Counted from the first letter of the stretch, positions 35,194-47,639 are shown. The stretch: DNA of 64,000 nucleotides from Jaltomata sinuosa (GCA_003996215.1 QJPP01001584.1:1-64000), one strand, 5' to 3'. The notes: generated by a model from the letters alone, not told the origin. Made by a program: numbers and translations.

Positions 35194-37703
35194 CCCTTAA
35201 GGTTACCATGAGTTCTATACATAAGCTAAAAACATGTACATAGAATATACACTAGGTCAACAAACTGCTAAACTGCAAAAAACAACAACAAGGCCTAATT
35301 GGCTAACAAATTATAGCTAATCAACATAGAAGGCCAAAATGGTCACAATCGCAGTTGTAAAACCTAATTGACTAGTTTGCAAGCCTCTACGAATAAAATA
35401 CTTGGTGGGACAATGCCCCAACCTACCAAAAAATTATAAATATCAAAATACAAACCTCTGATACTCTTACAACCGTTAGAAGGAAAGGAGTCAACCAACC
35501 CGCTAAAAGCTTGGGTATGCTACTCGGCTGGTCTATCTAGTCGTTGCTCAGATCCTGCAGGCATAAATGTATCACCCCCAGGTAATGGGGCATCTATACA
35601 AAATAATGTACCGAGCATGTATGGTAAACTGAAAACTAAAACTGAAGTGTAAAGATTGAACAAGAAGGGAAAAAGTAAAACTGAAGTATAATACCTTACC
35701 TTCCTGCAATATTATAGCATTTAAATAAGTAAAAAACAATAACCTGACCTGGACCACATAAGCCCAAAAGGTAAAAACCATACACAATCACAATAAGTCC
35801 TAAGAAGGACAAACAATTGCTAAATACCCATACTGGCCCCCTTACATAAAATCCAGTGATAATCTGATCTTAACTGTATAAATGTATATGTGTCATGAAT
35901 CAATAAAACTCTCAGGCTCTATGGTACAATATTAGTGTTGCCGCATATGTACAACCTGCCCATCCCGTGGTACAGTCTGATCGGAATGTAGGAATGTTCT
36001 GCCCGGCCTAAAGGCACGGTAATATAATAAAATTTTTGCCCCATAGGTACAACTTCCTATCAATAGTATAGTTTGTCTGGCCCATAGACACGATTTGCCT
36101 GGCGAGAAGGCATGGTATTGTAATTTGAATGTAGACTCCAAAACCCTACAATGTCAGTGTCTACTGAGGCCAAAACAAGATCATAGGTTGAAACCATATG
36201 ATAAAAATAGCAGAATAATAGCAATAATCCCAGGTGACCTCAATACAATCATAACATGCTTTACTAGGCCACCAAGTAAGGAATAGAGTGCTGCTAATAG
36301 TCATTATATAATGTTGTGGTAGCAAACTCAATTGTATAAGGATATAGTTAAATAACGATATTATATAATATATAACAAGCTTAAGACTTTTGGTCAAGCT
36401 AAAAAGAGAAAAGGAAGCCTTAACACAACTTTCAATCAAAGACCCAAAGGTGTCGCTATGAAATTTTACCAACCAAAGCTAATGCAACAAATGTGAGAAT
36501 CAACAAGGATGCAAGAACGTTCCATAACTAATTGATAAGGTGTTAATGTAACACTCGCGGCCAGCCAAGTCCAAAGCATAAAATGATGCCAATAACAACA
36601 ATAAACAACAACTAAAGCAACATCTCAAAGAAGCGACCAGCTCTGAGGCAATATGACAATGATTACTTCATGCCAATTAATCTGACAACCATCATACGCA
36701 ACTCCAATAAGAGTCACACCAACCCCCAATCCCTCCAGCACCTTATCACCATCAGTACACAACAATAATAACCAAACATCATAAGACCACTTCGTGGCTC
36801 AAAAAGCTATAAAAATGAAACTAGAACATTGAATTATAAATAAGGTTCATAGGGAAAAGATTTCTTTGACAAAAATATTCAATATCCCAAGCTAAACAAT
36901 CTCTCTACTTACAGTAACAACAAACGGAACCAAATTCAACAAGAAACTACTACAAATTATCGGCAACTACAACTTTTCATAACTACAAGCTTAGAATCTT
37001 GATTCAACAAATAGATAAGCATATGGGATTCTTACCTTGGCAATATAACTCCGTAGCTACTGTCCAATATCACTAATTCCCTGTATCCCTCACTATCGAA
37101 ACCCCAAAAGAGCAGCACCACATAAAACACAGAGAAAACTAGGTCAAAACGATGAGCTCAACGTGTAGAATAACTTTTTTGAAGCCCTATAATGTAGTTA
37201 TGAAATTTTAGGGAATATTTCGGTCTAGGGAGAACTTCAGCATATTTTTGGCTTAGGATGAGGATTTTCGGAGAGAATATGATTTTCAAAGCTGAAATCT
37301 CAATATATATCCATTCCACTGCCTTGGGCCTATATTGACGTGCCTGCTTGTGCAGTCTTATGAAAACACAAATATCTCCCTATTCTGAAGTCATATGAAC
37401 AAATGGTTTGGTGCGTTGGAAACTAGACTCGTAGTTCTTCAATCTATTATATTGGAGCCTACTAATTCTTTATTTATTGGGAGAAACCCAAAGATATTTC
37501 ACCCAAATTTTAAGAGAATTCCGTAAAGGAATTTACAATAACTTTTTTTCTTTTGTTTTGCAACTTGCTTGACTTCAAAACTTAACATACGACCATCATG
37601 CACTTAAAATACCTAATAAAACATCCTTCCTAACATATTAAGTACTCTTAAACTTATCCAAAAAGTATGAGTTAATCCACGTTTGAATGGGTGTGGTGTT
37701 ACA
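35194..37703 (-). repeat. G2 5' LTR, main part
   Basis: Continues the LTR that starts at 22718, giving about 2.8 kb in total. It ends GTGTTACA at 37703 (minus strand TGTAACACCAC), a typical chromovirus LTR start. A block at about 37410-37585 is homologous to the G1 U3 (shared AACTAGACTCGTAG and TTGCTTGACTTCAAAACTTA) and contains a minus-strand CCCAATAAATAAAG TATA-like box. The exact end is inferred from one LTR only. Confidence 0.65.
35935..36120. repeat. Degenerate short repeats in G2 LTR
   Basis: Loosely repeated units with GGTACAAC, CTGGCCC and GGCACGGTA-type words at 30-60 bp spacing, in the part expected to be R/U5. Degenerate; no coding capacity. Confidence 0.35.
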
Positions 37704-38048
37704 CCTTGGGTTACCCTTAGGCTCATTAACATATGCAATAATAGTAAATAACCAATATATGTGCTCCTCGGGCCACCCAAAATCGTACCTTGGACTCATC
37801 AATAAAAAGTAAATAGAGAAAAGGTCCTGAAACATCGATCGAATTGAGTATAAAGGTGATGCAGTCTTTTCCACTCAGAAAACAATGATAAAATAGAAAA
37901 ATCCTTTATGTATTTGAAAACCATGGAAAAAGGTGAAGAGTTCCATTTAAAAAAAAAGTGTTGTTCCTCTAAAATAGTGTTATAATCTATGTACGTACAG
38001 GTATGAATGTATGAGTTCCATCACAAGGAATTTCACATATAATAAAAA

Positions 38049-38069
38049 TAATATATATATATATATATT
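38049..38069. repeat. (AT)n microsatellite
   Basis: About ten uninterrupted TA repeats. Confidence 0.9.
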
Positions 38070-39547
38070 AATCAAAGAGGGTAAAACCACCCTTCAAACA
38101 AGCCATACTAACTTGAAATCTCACCAAATCAAAACCACGGCCTCGGGCCCACAATAACCCAAAAAAAGGGATAAATGGAAAAGAAGCTGCAAGCAAAGAA
38201 AACCAACGATAAAAGACTACTCTTCCACAAAATCTTCTCCTAAGCATAACTAAGGATTCATTAGCTAACCATACCAAGGCTATGGGAAATCTAATGTAAG
38301 GTTTAACTGAAAACGCTATTCTATGGTCCTAGAAATGGCCAATATTTGGAAAAGAGAGTTAAAGCCTAATTCTACCCTGCAACTTAAACTTAAAGTTCAT
38401 GAAACTTATAAAATATACTATCTAATCGAGCTAAGTCTAAAGAAGGTAAAATGTAACCTATATTAAGGCTGAATCGCAACCACTAATCGTCACTTGAGAG
38501 ATTTACCCTTTCAAAGTGACTCAGATCACTACCACGCTATCACAAATATATTCTACGAGTCAAGACGCAAAAAAATGACACCCATATCAATATTTAGGAT
38601 TTTGGGCCAAAAATCGGATCAACAATCGACCCTCGGGACACATTAAAAAAATCAAAAACAAAAATCCCAATAACATCCCCAATAGGGTAATAAACCTATG
38701 CCCAAAATTTAGGTTCCAACATGATACATTTTGGGGCGCAAAACAGCCCCAAAAGTTACTACGATGAAGGGAATTTTTCTAAGAATTTAACAATGATTGA
38801 ACAAGAATTAAGGACGGATATACTCATAAAACTAACAAAAAACAAGCGGGGGAACTCAAGAAACTTACGCAAAGAACCTGAAGAACTCTTCAAGGATTAG
38901 CTCCAAGCTTATGACGGATCAATTTTTCATTTGAAATGGTGAAATAAAAGAAGTGGAGCATTATTTAACTATCAGAGGTCCCTTAATCGTGGACTTAGGG
39001 GACCCTTTGCGATTGCAAGATGGCACCAGCTAGAGACCTATTGCAATCGCGATGGTTTCATTGCAAATTCCAATAAGAACCCTAGATTGGGTCCCAGTGA
39101 TTTCTTCATCGTGAACATAGAGGCCAGCTTGCAAATGAAATGGTCAAAAATCTTAACCTTTACGAACGCGAAGATCTCATCACAAATGCGATGAAGGACC
39201 TGTAGCTGCACCAGTAGCTGGAAAATCAGCTGCAACACCAAGTTCAAAAGTCTCCAAATGGACACTCGAGATTCATTCAGAATCCTGTGAAGACAAACTA
39301 AATATTCTACCCAACTAAAAATGGCATTTCAAACTCAACGAAATCGTCAAAATCACCAACGGAGGCCATCTTGATGAAATATTGATCAAAGTCAACACTT
39401 TTTTGGCTTTACATAATACTCACCAAAGTATCCAAAATGAGTCTAGAAGTTTCATGACCCAAACCAAAGCTCCCATTAGCCCAAAATATACGTTTCGGAA
39501 CTAACAACACTAACAAAATTCTCATCTGAGCCCATTTACTTCGAATG

Positions 39548-39561
39548 TTGACCAATGTCAA
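39548..39561. promoter_or_regulatory. Inverted TTGAC pair in G4 LTR
   Basis: TTGACCAATGTCAA, about 170-185 bp from the U3 start as in G3. A second one, TTGATCAAAGTCAA, is at 39382-39395. Confidence 0.4.
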
Positions 39562-39732
39562 ATATTTCAACTTTAGGGGTTCCAAAATAGGGAAACTATT
39601 CTAAAACCCAAAAAAACACCTTGGGAATCATGCCTCCCATTCTAGTAAGTCACATAAGTAGTAGAAGCTACGGGAAGGGTCAAAATAGTAATAATGCACG
39701 AAAATAAGAAAATGACCACAAGGATTATTACA

Positions 39733-40118
39733 GGAATCTGCCAACATATGATTGTTCTTGTTGGAGTGAGCTTATTCATCTCATTAGTGAAAAATTTCAT
39801 CCCTTCTTTCTTAAGGACATATTAAACTAGGCTCACCCCACTGGCTATCTAAACTAGGATACACTATGCTAGCATCTAACCATTTTATCACCTCCTTTTA
39901 ACTACCTCTTTCATGATTGGATTGAGCCTGAATTAAGGCTCAACACTTGCGAAGTGATCTTCTTAAATCAATATCATGTGCATATAAAAAATTGGGCTAA
40001 TACCTTGGATATCCAACATTTTCCATCCAATAGACTTTTTCCCGTTCCTTAACACTTTTAGTGCTACTTTAACTTGTGCATCAGATAGCTCCACTGCAAG
40101 AATGACTGGCACGGTTTT
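39733..40118 (-). pseudogene. pol: At3 pol fragment: linker and start of RT
   Basis: Minus-strand Athila-type sequence: VPVILAVELSDAQVK, VLRNGKKSIGWKMLDIQGI, then FRLNPIMKEVV, RWLDASIVYP and a decayed LTPTRTIICW near the RT start. Several stops. The At2 insertion split it at 40118/40119 and G4 ends it at 39732. It continues at 53722 and then at 63055. Confidence 0.85.
40114..40118. repeat. At2 target-site duplication, left copy
   Basis: GTTTT, identical to 53722-53726. Confidence 0.9.
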
Positions 40119-41665
40119 TGATGTGTCAGAATTTCACGGCACTTTGGATGCTTAAAATTAAGGATTTTGGGAGTTCTTGAGTATATTTTGTTGTATTTGA
40201 TATCGTTTGTTGCATGTGCAGGGAAAGGTATTGTAAAGACCAAAGTTTGAAAAAGTTGCAGATTTCTAGATAAAAGTCATGCCCCACGGGCGATGGATCT
40301 ACCATATCTCATGGGAGAAGCTATCGGAATGAACCAGAGAGACTACAGGCAAAAACTCATCTCCCATGCCTTTCCATAATAGGCGTCAGTCCAGCCATGG
40401 GACATCACAGAGCCCATCGGACTAGACCAGTGAAACTGAAGCTCAAAGGCCAGACATAACGATCTGCCATGATGCCCGTAAGAGACACAATGGGATGTCA
40501 AGATCTTATCGAATCGAGCCTGTGGAGATAGGAGATTAAGTTGAGTAGCCGATAAGATGGCCACGATGGGTGTTGCATCCACGATATCCCATCATAGCAT
40601 CTCATGGAAACAAGGGAGAGGACCAGGAGCTCAACCTGAAGGAAGCCCGATGGGCACCCACAACACCCGTCACATCCACAATAGCCTGTGAGATATCCCG
40701 TCAGAGGTACCTCATCCAGCTTTCCCAGTTTACTTAGGATTTGGTCTTTTTTCTCGATAAATACTTCCCCTTAGGTTTTATTTTGGGGTTCCCGACTTTG
40801 TTTTGATATTGTTATATTTTTTTGTGTTTTTAGAGACATCATAACACAGTTCTTGAGAATTCAAAGATTGTTCTTGATTTATTGAAGTGTTCTTGATAAT
40901 TATTCAAGATTCCAAATTTCTTTACTTCTTCTTGTAAGTGTATGCTCATGATTGTTTCAACAACTATTGATTATTTACTTAAGAACATGAGTAGCTAAAT
41001 CCACAACTAGTGTTATGGGAACCATGATGGATTAACGAAGTAGGCAAAGTACTTGGTAATTCTAGGGCAGTGTTTATTCATGTATTGTTCTTCCCTTTTG
41101 CTTTGATTACTTTTTAATGGTGTACAAAGTTAGAACTCGCCTTATCCTTACTTACCAGACCAAGGAGGTAACAAATGTGAAAAGGGTTGTTCAACAAATT
41201 AGATTTGAGGCTACCAACCATCATTTAATAGCTTGACCCTGTCGGGGAATAGCTAATCTGGGATCCAGGGTAAGGGACAGTAAATCATACACCCATGACC
41301 GGACCAAGGCGTGTGGTGAATTTTATTTATCTAGGGGACCAACCATTTAGGTGAACCTAACTTATTGATAATGCATGCTAAGCATGAAGCTAGTTTACTA
41401 AGTACATCGCCTTACAAAGTTATGATCTCATGGGAACACTACCCTAGTCGCTTCTCTTATTGATAACAACTGTTGAAACTGTTACTTGTTACTTGTTATG
41501 ACTGTAAGTTATGATTAATATTTGTTACTTAAGACCCCCCTTTAAGGGAAATAAATGGCTGTCAACGCAAGTAAACACTAATCAACCTTAGTCCTACCAT
41601 ATTCCCCATAGGTTCGACCCCAACCTTCGTTGGGTTCTAAAAGGAGGTATAATTTGGGTGTATCA
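40119..41665 (+). repeat. At2 5' LTR, 1547 bp
   Basis: Starts TGATGTGTCAG, ends TATCA just before the primer site. The U3 holds a CG-word module (about 40280-40720) then a TATA-like box, here mutated to GATAAATA (40756-40763). A TGTTACTTGTTACTTG repeat lies near 41480. Confidence 0.93.
40280..40720 (+). promoter_or_regulatory. CG-word module in At2 5' LTR
   Basis: Repeated words such as CCCACGGGCGATGG, GCCCATCGGAC, GCCCGATGGGCACCC and ATCCCGTC at 20-60 bp spacing, ending about 35 bp upstream of the TATA-like box. The 3' LTR has the homologous module at 52310-52745. The same vocabulary appears internally at 47650-47990. Confidence 0.45.
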
Positions 41666-41669
41666 AATT

Positions 41670-41688
41670 TTGGTGCCACTTTCGGGGA
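41670..41688 (+). other. At2 primer-binding site, tRNA-Asp-like
   Basis: TTGGTGCCACTTTCGGGGA a few bases after the 5' LTR resembles the Athila site TGGCGCC..TTGCCGGGGA. The tRNA assignment is from memory of the family. Confidence 0.7.
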
Positions 41689-41791
41689 ATACAGTTTAGG
41701 ATTAAGAGAGATTGTGTTTATTTCACTATTAGTCCTTATTTTCTGATTTTACTTTTTTGATTGTTTTTGTTTTGTTCTGCAGGTTGCACAC

Positions 41792-43400
41792 TTGTGCATG
41801 ACCAGCAATAGGAATCAAGGCAATCCCCTGATTCCATTAGATTCAGAACTCCCTGAAACGCTTAGAAACATGGCTAAGGAGGGAAACTATAAGACACCAG
41901 AACAGGCCATAACTCGAATGTTGGCTGAAGAAAACCACAGAAAAATGAAAGGAGAAGACGCTCTTGCTGCTGATGATGTTCAAATTGTAGCAGACCTTGC
42001 AGATAAAAATGCGGCAGCTGAGCAAGCAAGGCAGGCACAAAAAAATTCTTCCTGTCAAGCCACACTCAATACACAAGCTATGAGAGACGAGGCAGCAACT
42101 CAATAGAATTTGCCTCAGAATAGGGGCCGACAGATGCAACATCCATAACACGTACCAAGGTACAATTTTTATTATGATGAGGCAGGGACAACATACCCCA
42201 TAGTGTTAATACTAATTCCCGATGGTGTAAAGTTCGATATTACAAGCCTATGATTCAACTGCTGAACCTGAAAGGATTATTTGCTAGCAAGCTGATAGAT
42301 GATGCTAACTTGCACTTGTCAAACTTTACGGGAATCTGCAGGGCCTACAACCCTCTAGGTGTGGATCAGGATGCTATCAGATTGCATCTCTTTCTATTTT
42401 CATTGAATGGAGAAGCGATACTTTGGCTTGCGGAACTACCTGATTCTTCTATATTCATATGGGTTGAGCTGAGAGATCAATTTTTATAAAGGTTCTTCCC
42501 TCTATCAAGGATGTTGTAGTTAAAGCAGGAGATCTATAATTTCAAACAGCTTCCCATGGATGCATTGTATGAAACATGAATACGATTCAATAAGAAGCTG
42601 AAGCAAGTTCAAAATCACGCAATCCCTTCAAACAACTTGATGGAAATCTTCTTCAAAGCATTGAATGAAAACACTAAGGCAGTAGCAGATACAGTAATTG
42701 GGGGAGCATTCATGGAGAATACTTATGTCAAAGTCTCTGAGATGCTTGATAGGGTTACCAAGACAAATAGGGCTTGGCATATGAGAGATGTTGAAAGCTT
42801 GGTAGGAACTTATGCAGTAGAGAAATCCATTGACCATGAAGAATTCCAGGAAATTAAATAGGGCTTTGCAACCCTACAAATAACTATTGATCTAATTGCG
42901 AAACAAATTCTTTATGGCGGTTTAGAGAAGATGAAGGTTGTTGGTTCACAAGGTACATCATCGAGATGGGATGAGTACAAATATGATGAAAAAGCAAATT
43001 ATCTCAATTATCAAGTGGCAGGTTTCAAGGCCTCTATCCAAGGAAATCAAGGTCGGAATAGGGATATAGATGACAACTACAGCTGGGCTGGTTATTGAGA
43101 TAGAAGCAGAGCTAGAGATAAGGATAGGGACTGGCATAAAAAAGATGGCTACAAGAAAGATAGAAGTGGTCTATATGTCCCTCTTGGAAATCATGGTGAT
43201 AGACCTAAACAACCGTCCATGAGGGAGATAATTAACAAGGTATTGCAAAAGGTTGATTCTACAGATGGTAACCTAAAGGAAATGCGTTCTGACCTTTTAG
43301 GTATAAGTCAGAAAGTGGAGGCTCATTCTGTTGGCATAAAGCAGATTGAGACTCAGATGCACCATATGTACTAGCATAAATCCGCACTAAAAAGGTACTC
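41792..43400 (+). pseudogene. gag: At2 gag
   Basis: The N-terminal part (MTSNRNQGNPLIPLDSELPETLRN... with an Ala/Gln-rich helix) is open for about 100 codons. After a frameshift near 42230 the capsid region follows: LHLSNFTGICRAYNPLGV, FSLNGEAILWLAELP, LMEIFFKALNENTKA, GGAFMENTY and DRVTKTNRAW (42250-42860). A charged DRDWHKKDGYKKDRS segment and a coiled coil (about 43200-43370) finish it. Stops at 42487, 42859 and elsewhere. Intact in layout compared with At1, which lacks the N-terminal half. Confidence 0.88.
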
Positions 43401-43639
43401 TCCCAAGTGACACAATTCAAAATCCAAAGAATGATTGATAGGTTATGGATGTGACTACCTGAAGTGGGAAACAGACTATTGAACCTCCCATGCCTATAGT
43501 TGTTGATGAGTTGGCCAAGTCTGATAAAGATGATGCTGAGATTGTGGTTGATTTCGAAGAGAAAGATAGTTATGAAGGTCCAACTGAGAGGAAGTCTTCT
43601 GAGACAAAAGTGAAGAATCAATAGGTTGCATCAGTATTG

Positions 43640-44463
43640 AAGCCTATGCCATTCCCTCCTCCATCTTACCCACAGAGGTTGAAGAAAAAGGTCGAGGAAG
43701 GTAAATTTCACAAGTTCATCTCCATGCTGAAACAACTTTCAATTAATATTCCTTTAGTTGAAGCACTGGGTATGCTAAGTTCATGAAGGATCTGGTGACT
43801 AGGAAGACAACTGTGAGCTTTGATCCAGCTGATAATTTACACCATTGTAGTGCAATAGCCTCACGTTCTTTGGTGTAGAAAAAGAAAGATCTTGGAGCCT
43901 TTACTATTTAGTGCATAATTGGAGCATTCTACTTTACTAAAGCATTGTGTGATCTGGGTGCTAATATTAATCTAATGCCACTAGTAGTGTTTAATCAGTT
44001 GGGCTTGGAAGCCCCCAAAACGACTACAATATGGCTTCTTATGGTAGATCCCACAGTGAAAAGGCCTGTAGGAATTCTCTATGATGTACTTGTGAAGGTT
44101 GATACTTTTATCTTTCCTGCAGACTTTGTGATCCTTAACTGTGAGGTTGACTTTGAGGTTCCCATCATCTTGGGATGACCTTTCCTTACAACCAGATGTG
44201 CGTTGGTTGACTTAGAGATTGGGAAGATGAAGCGCAGATTAAATGATGAGGTAGTTACTTTCAATGTCTGCCAGTATATGAAGCATCATGATGACATGCA
44301 CGTGGTTTTTGTTATTGATGTGGTTGATGAGGATCAGCTAATTGTGCCTATTGAGGAGAGACTTGGTGTTGAGGCACTTGCATATGTGATTATGAATTTT
44401 GATGGAGATGATATTGAGAAGTATGATGAGATGGTAGAAGCACTTGTAGGTATGGGCTTATAG
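43640..44463 (+). pseudogene. pro: At2 protease region
   Basis: Begins with the Athila gag-protease linker (PPPSYPQRLKKKVEEGKFHKF, LKQLSINIPLVEALG). The aspartic protease has an intact CDLGANINLMPL catalytic loop (DLGA at 43951-43962) and VDFEVPIILG. It runs into a charged segment ending at a stop at 44461. Several earlier stops occur (for example 43878 and 43910). It would mature the polyprotein. Confidence 0.87.
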
Positions 44464-44589
44464 ATATGCTCCAAAGAAGCTTGATTTGGACCTGAAGAAT
44501 TGACATACATCACCGGCCATACCATCTGTTGAAGAAGTCTCTAGTCTTGGAGGTTAAAACGCTTCTATCTAATCTTTGATATGTGTTCT

Positions 44590-46072
44590 TAGGAGCTAAT
44601 GAGACCTTACCAATTATTGTTGCTGCAGATTTAGCTGAAAGGCAGGTTGAAGCTCTGGTTTCTGTTCTGACAAAGTTCAAGAGGGACATTGGTTGGTCCA
44701 TTGCTGAAATAATTGGGATTCCATTAGAAATCTGAACGCATAAAATTCAGCTCGTGCTAGATTCTGAGTATTGAGCACCAACGTAGGTTGAATCAGCCAA
44801 TGCAAGAGATTGTCAAGAAAGAGATCATCAAGTGGCTGGATGTAGGTGTGGTTTTCCCTATTCCGTAAAGCAAATGGGTGAGTCCTGTTTTGTGTGCCGA
44901 AGAAGGCTGGGATTACTATAGTTCTAATGCAAAGAATGAATTGATTCCAATGAGGCCAGTCATAGGTTGGCGCATATGCATGGATTACAGGAAGCTAAAT
45001 GCTTGGACTGAGAAGGATCATTTTCCGATGTCGTTCATAGATCAGATGTTAGACTATCTTACTAGTAAAGGATGGTATTATTTTCTTGATGCTTATTCAG
45101 GATACAATCAGATATCGATTGCTCCTGAAGACCAAGAGAAGACCACTTTCACCTGTCCATATGGGACATTTGCTTTCAGCAGGATGCCTTTCGGTCTATG
45201 CAATGCACCAGCAATATTTCAGCGTTGCATGATGTCTATTTTCTCAGACATCATAGAAGACACTATTGAGGTTTTCATGGATGACTTTTTGGTGGTTGGT
45301 GACTCTTTTGTTGGTTGTTTGGCTCATCTCAGATGTGTGCTAAATAGGTGTGAAAAATGCAACTTGGTACTAAATTAGGAGAAATGTCACTCTATGGTGA
45401 AAGAGGGTATAGTTCTTGGCCATCGGATCTCCAAGAAGGATATAGAGGTCGACCAAGCAAAGATAGAGGTGATTAAAAAATTGCCTCCACCAATTTTTGT
45501 GAAGGGGATTTAGAGCTTTTTGGGGCATACTGGTTTCTATCTGAGGTTTATCAAGAATTTGTCCAAAATTGCTAATCCATTGTGCAAATTGTTGGAGAAG
45601 GAGGTAAAATTATTGTTTGATGATGCATGTCTGAAGGCATTCGAGTGCCTTAAAAAAAGTTGATCTATGCCCCTATCATTATTTCTCCTGATTGGTCTCA
45701 GCCTTTTGAGGTTATGTGTGATGCTAGTGGAGTGGCGCTAGGAGCAGTCCTAGGCCAAAGGCGCAAAAAGATTCTTCATCCCATATACTACGCTAGTAAA
45801 GCACTTAATCCTGCTCAAAATAACTACATGGTGACTTAACAAGAGTTGTTTGTTGTGGTCTTTGCATTTGAAAAATCTAGATCCTACTTGCTTGGCACCA
45901 AGGTGGTGGTGCACACTGACCATGCAACTCTTTGGTACCTCATGGAGAAGAAGGATGCATAGCCAAGATTGATTAGGTGGGTGTTGCTGCTACAAGAGTT
46001 TGACTTTGAAGTCAAGGACCGAAAGGGTACAGAGAATCAGGTAGCAGACCACTTGTCTAGATTAGAATAAGA
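44590..46072 (+). pseudogene. pol: At2 reverse transcriptase and RNase H
   Basis: RT motifs: LIPMRPVIGWRICMDYRKLN, FLDAYSGYNQISIAPEDQEKT, FAFSRMPFGLCNAPAIFQRCM and the catalytic VFMDDF (FMDD at 45274-45285), then GHRISKKDIEVDQAKI and a thumb-like FLGHTGFYLRFIK. A frameshift lies at the A-run near 45657. RNase H follows with MCDASGVALGAVLG, IYYASKALN, TDHATLWYLM and a final VADHLSRLE before stops at 46069. The Athila-type RT is well preserved over 166 codons (44878-45378). Confidence 0.9.
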
Positions 46073-46129
46073 GGCGATGCTGAAGCTGAATGATGAGAAG
46101 TAGATTAACGATTGGTTTATGCCTCTAAA

Positions 46130-47399
46130 GACATGATTCCACGGCTTGCACACTTTGAAAACTATTTGGCAAGTTATTTAATACCTCCTGATATGTCTGT
46201 TCACCAAAGAAGAAATTCATGTCTGATGTTAAGAAATTCTTCTGGGAGGAGCCATTCATCTTTCATGTGTGTGCTGATACTATGATCTGTAGATGTGTGC
46301 CTGAAGCTGAGATGATGGGGATACTAGAGGCTTGCTATTTATACCCTGTTGGGGGACATCATAGTGGTATTCGAACTGTGCACAAGATCTTAAAATGTGG
46401 CTACAATTGGCCAACCATTCGCAAAGACGCCCATGATTTTGCTAAAGGTTGCAGCATGTGTCAAAAGAAAGGATGTATATCAAGGAGGCATGAGCTTCCT
46501 CTTACTCCCATCCTTGTGATCGAGCTGTTTGATGTTTAAGGTATGAACTTCATGGGCTTGCTTGTGATGTCTAATGGAAATTGGTACATATTGGTGGTTG
46601 TTGACTATGTATCAAAGTGGGTGGAGGCGGTTGCGCTTCCCAGTAATGTGGGTAAGTGTGTCACATCATTCTTGAAAAAGAATATCTTCTCTAGATTTGG
46701 TACACCAAGGGCAATTATTAGTGATAGAGGCTCTCACTTCTGCAACAAGTTGTTTTGTGCTTTATTAGAGAAATATGGAGTGAAATACAGGGTCGGAACC
46801 CCTTACCATCCCCAGACTAGTGGGCAACTAGAAGTCTACAACCGCAAAATAAAGTCAATCCTGTCCAAGACTGTCAATGACAATAGAACAGATTGGTCAC
46901 GGAAACTAGATGATGCTTTGTGGCATACCAGACTGCATACAAGACACCAATAGGTATGTCACCATATCAACTTGTGTTATGGAAGGCATATCACCTTTTT
47001 GTTGAGCTAGAGCATAAGGCAATGTGGGTGCTAAAGAAGTTGGACTGGTTTTAAGCATCGCTCTAGTTGCTTGGGAAGCTAAATGAGTTAGATGAGTTCT
47101 GCCTAAATGCATATGAGAGTTTGGCTTTGTACAAAGAGAAAATGAAACTGTATCATGACCAGAAGATCGAAAAGAAAAATTTCCACCCAGGTTACTTGGT
47201 CCTGCTTTTCAATTCAAGACTTCTCTTGTTTCCTCGCAGGTTGAATTCCAAGTGGATTGGACCATTCAAAGTGTTACAAGTATTTCCACGTGGGGCCGTT
47301 GAACTAGAAAATCATGATGGCAAGAGGTTCAAGGCGATTGGGCAGCAGATCAAAGCATATTTGGGAACTGTAGAGGAGCTTAAAGTGATTGAAGTTTAG
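46130..47399 (+). pseudogene. pol: At2 integrase
   Basis: The zinc-binding HHCC region is at about 46360-46465 (GGHHSGIRTVHK ... CSMCQKK). In the catalytic core the first Asp is changed to Asn (GMNFMG; codon at 46546-46548) just after a TAA replacing Trp (46537-46539). The second Asp (ISDRGSHF, 46723) and the Glu (SGQLEVYNR, 46831) remain. A frameshift near 46950 separates the C-terminal domain (47067-47399: LALYKEKMKLYHDQ, LLFNSRL, SKWIGPFKV, GQQIKAYLG), which is open to a natural-looking stop. Integration would fail from the Asp loss alone. Confidence 0.9.
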
Positions 47400-47429
47400 A
47401 CCCTTGATGAACTCATTCTAACCAAGGAT

Positions 47430-47600
47430 CTTGATGAATTCTGAGTAATCAAGTGACCTGCATCGTGCGGCGACATTAAATCAGGCACTACATGGGAGGC
47501 AACCCATGAAGAAACTTGATGAAGTCTGAGTAGTAAAGTAACTTGCGTCGTGCCGCAACATAAAATCAGGTGTTGCATGGGAGGCAACCTATGAACTAAT
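47430..47600 (+). repeat. 85-bp tandem repeat with AGGCAA-loop hairpins, two units
   Basis: Units start at about 47430 and 47515 (TTGATGAAKTCTGAGTA...). Each ends in a hairpin: CATGGGAGGCAACCCATG in unit 1, and the same with one wobble change in unit 2. A third unit is at 50670-50748, after the extra ORF. At1 has a homologous hairpin at 17475-17525. Confidence 0.8.
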
Positions 47601-47639
47601 GTGTGTTGAATGTGCAGGAGTTGGTGAGAGTGAAAATTT

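Larger units (their letters stand above)
37704..39732 (-). repeat. G4: chromovirus LTR fragment
   Basis: The right end is clear: minus strand TGTAATAATCC starts at 39732 against At3 pol. Its U3 resembles G3 (the TTGAC pair at 39548-39561 at the same distance from the edge; a CG-containing patch at 38985-39200 beside an AGTTAAATAA TATA-like box near 38975). The left limit is unclear. The simplest reading is that G2 is inserted in it at 37703/37704 and the remainder lies beyond the window. The stretch 37704-38050 is AT-rich and otherwise unidentified. Confidence 0.55.

Noticed and set aside
41892..42100. Ala/Gln/Glu-rich helix at At2 gag start as a separate host gene
   Set aside because: It begins at the expected gag start just after the primer site and leads into Athila capsid motifs.
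47430..47600. Tandem hairpin units as a CRISPR-like or satellite array
   Set aside because: Only two adjacent units plus one distant, diverged, with no spacers, and inside a plant retrotransposon.
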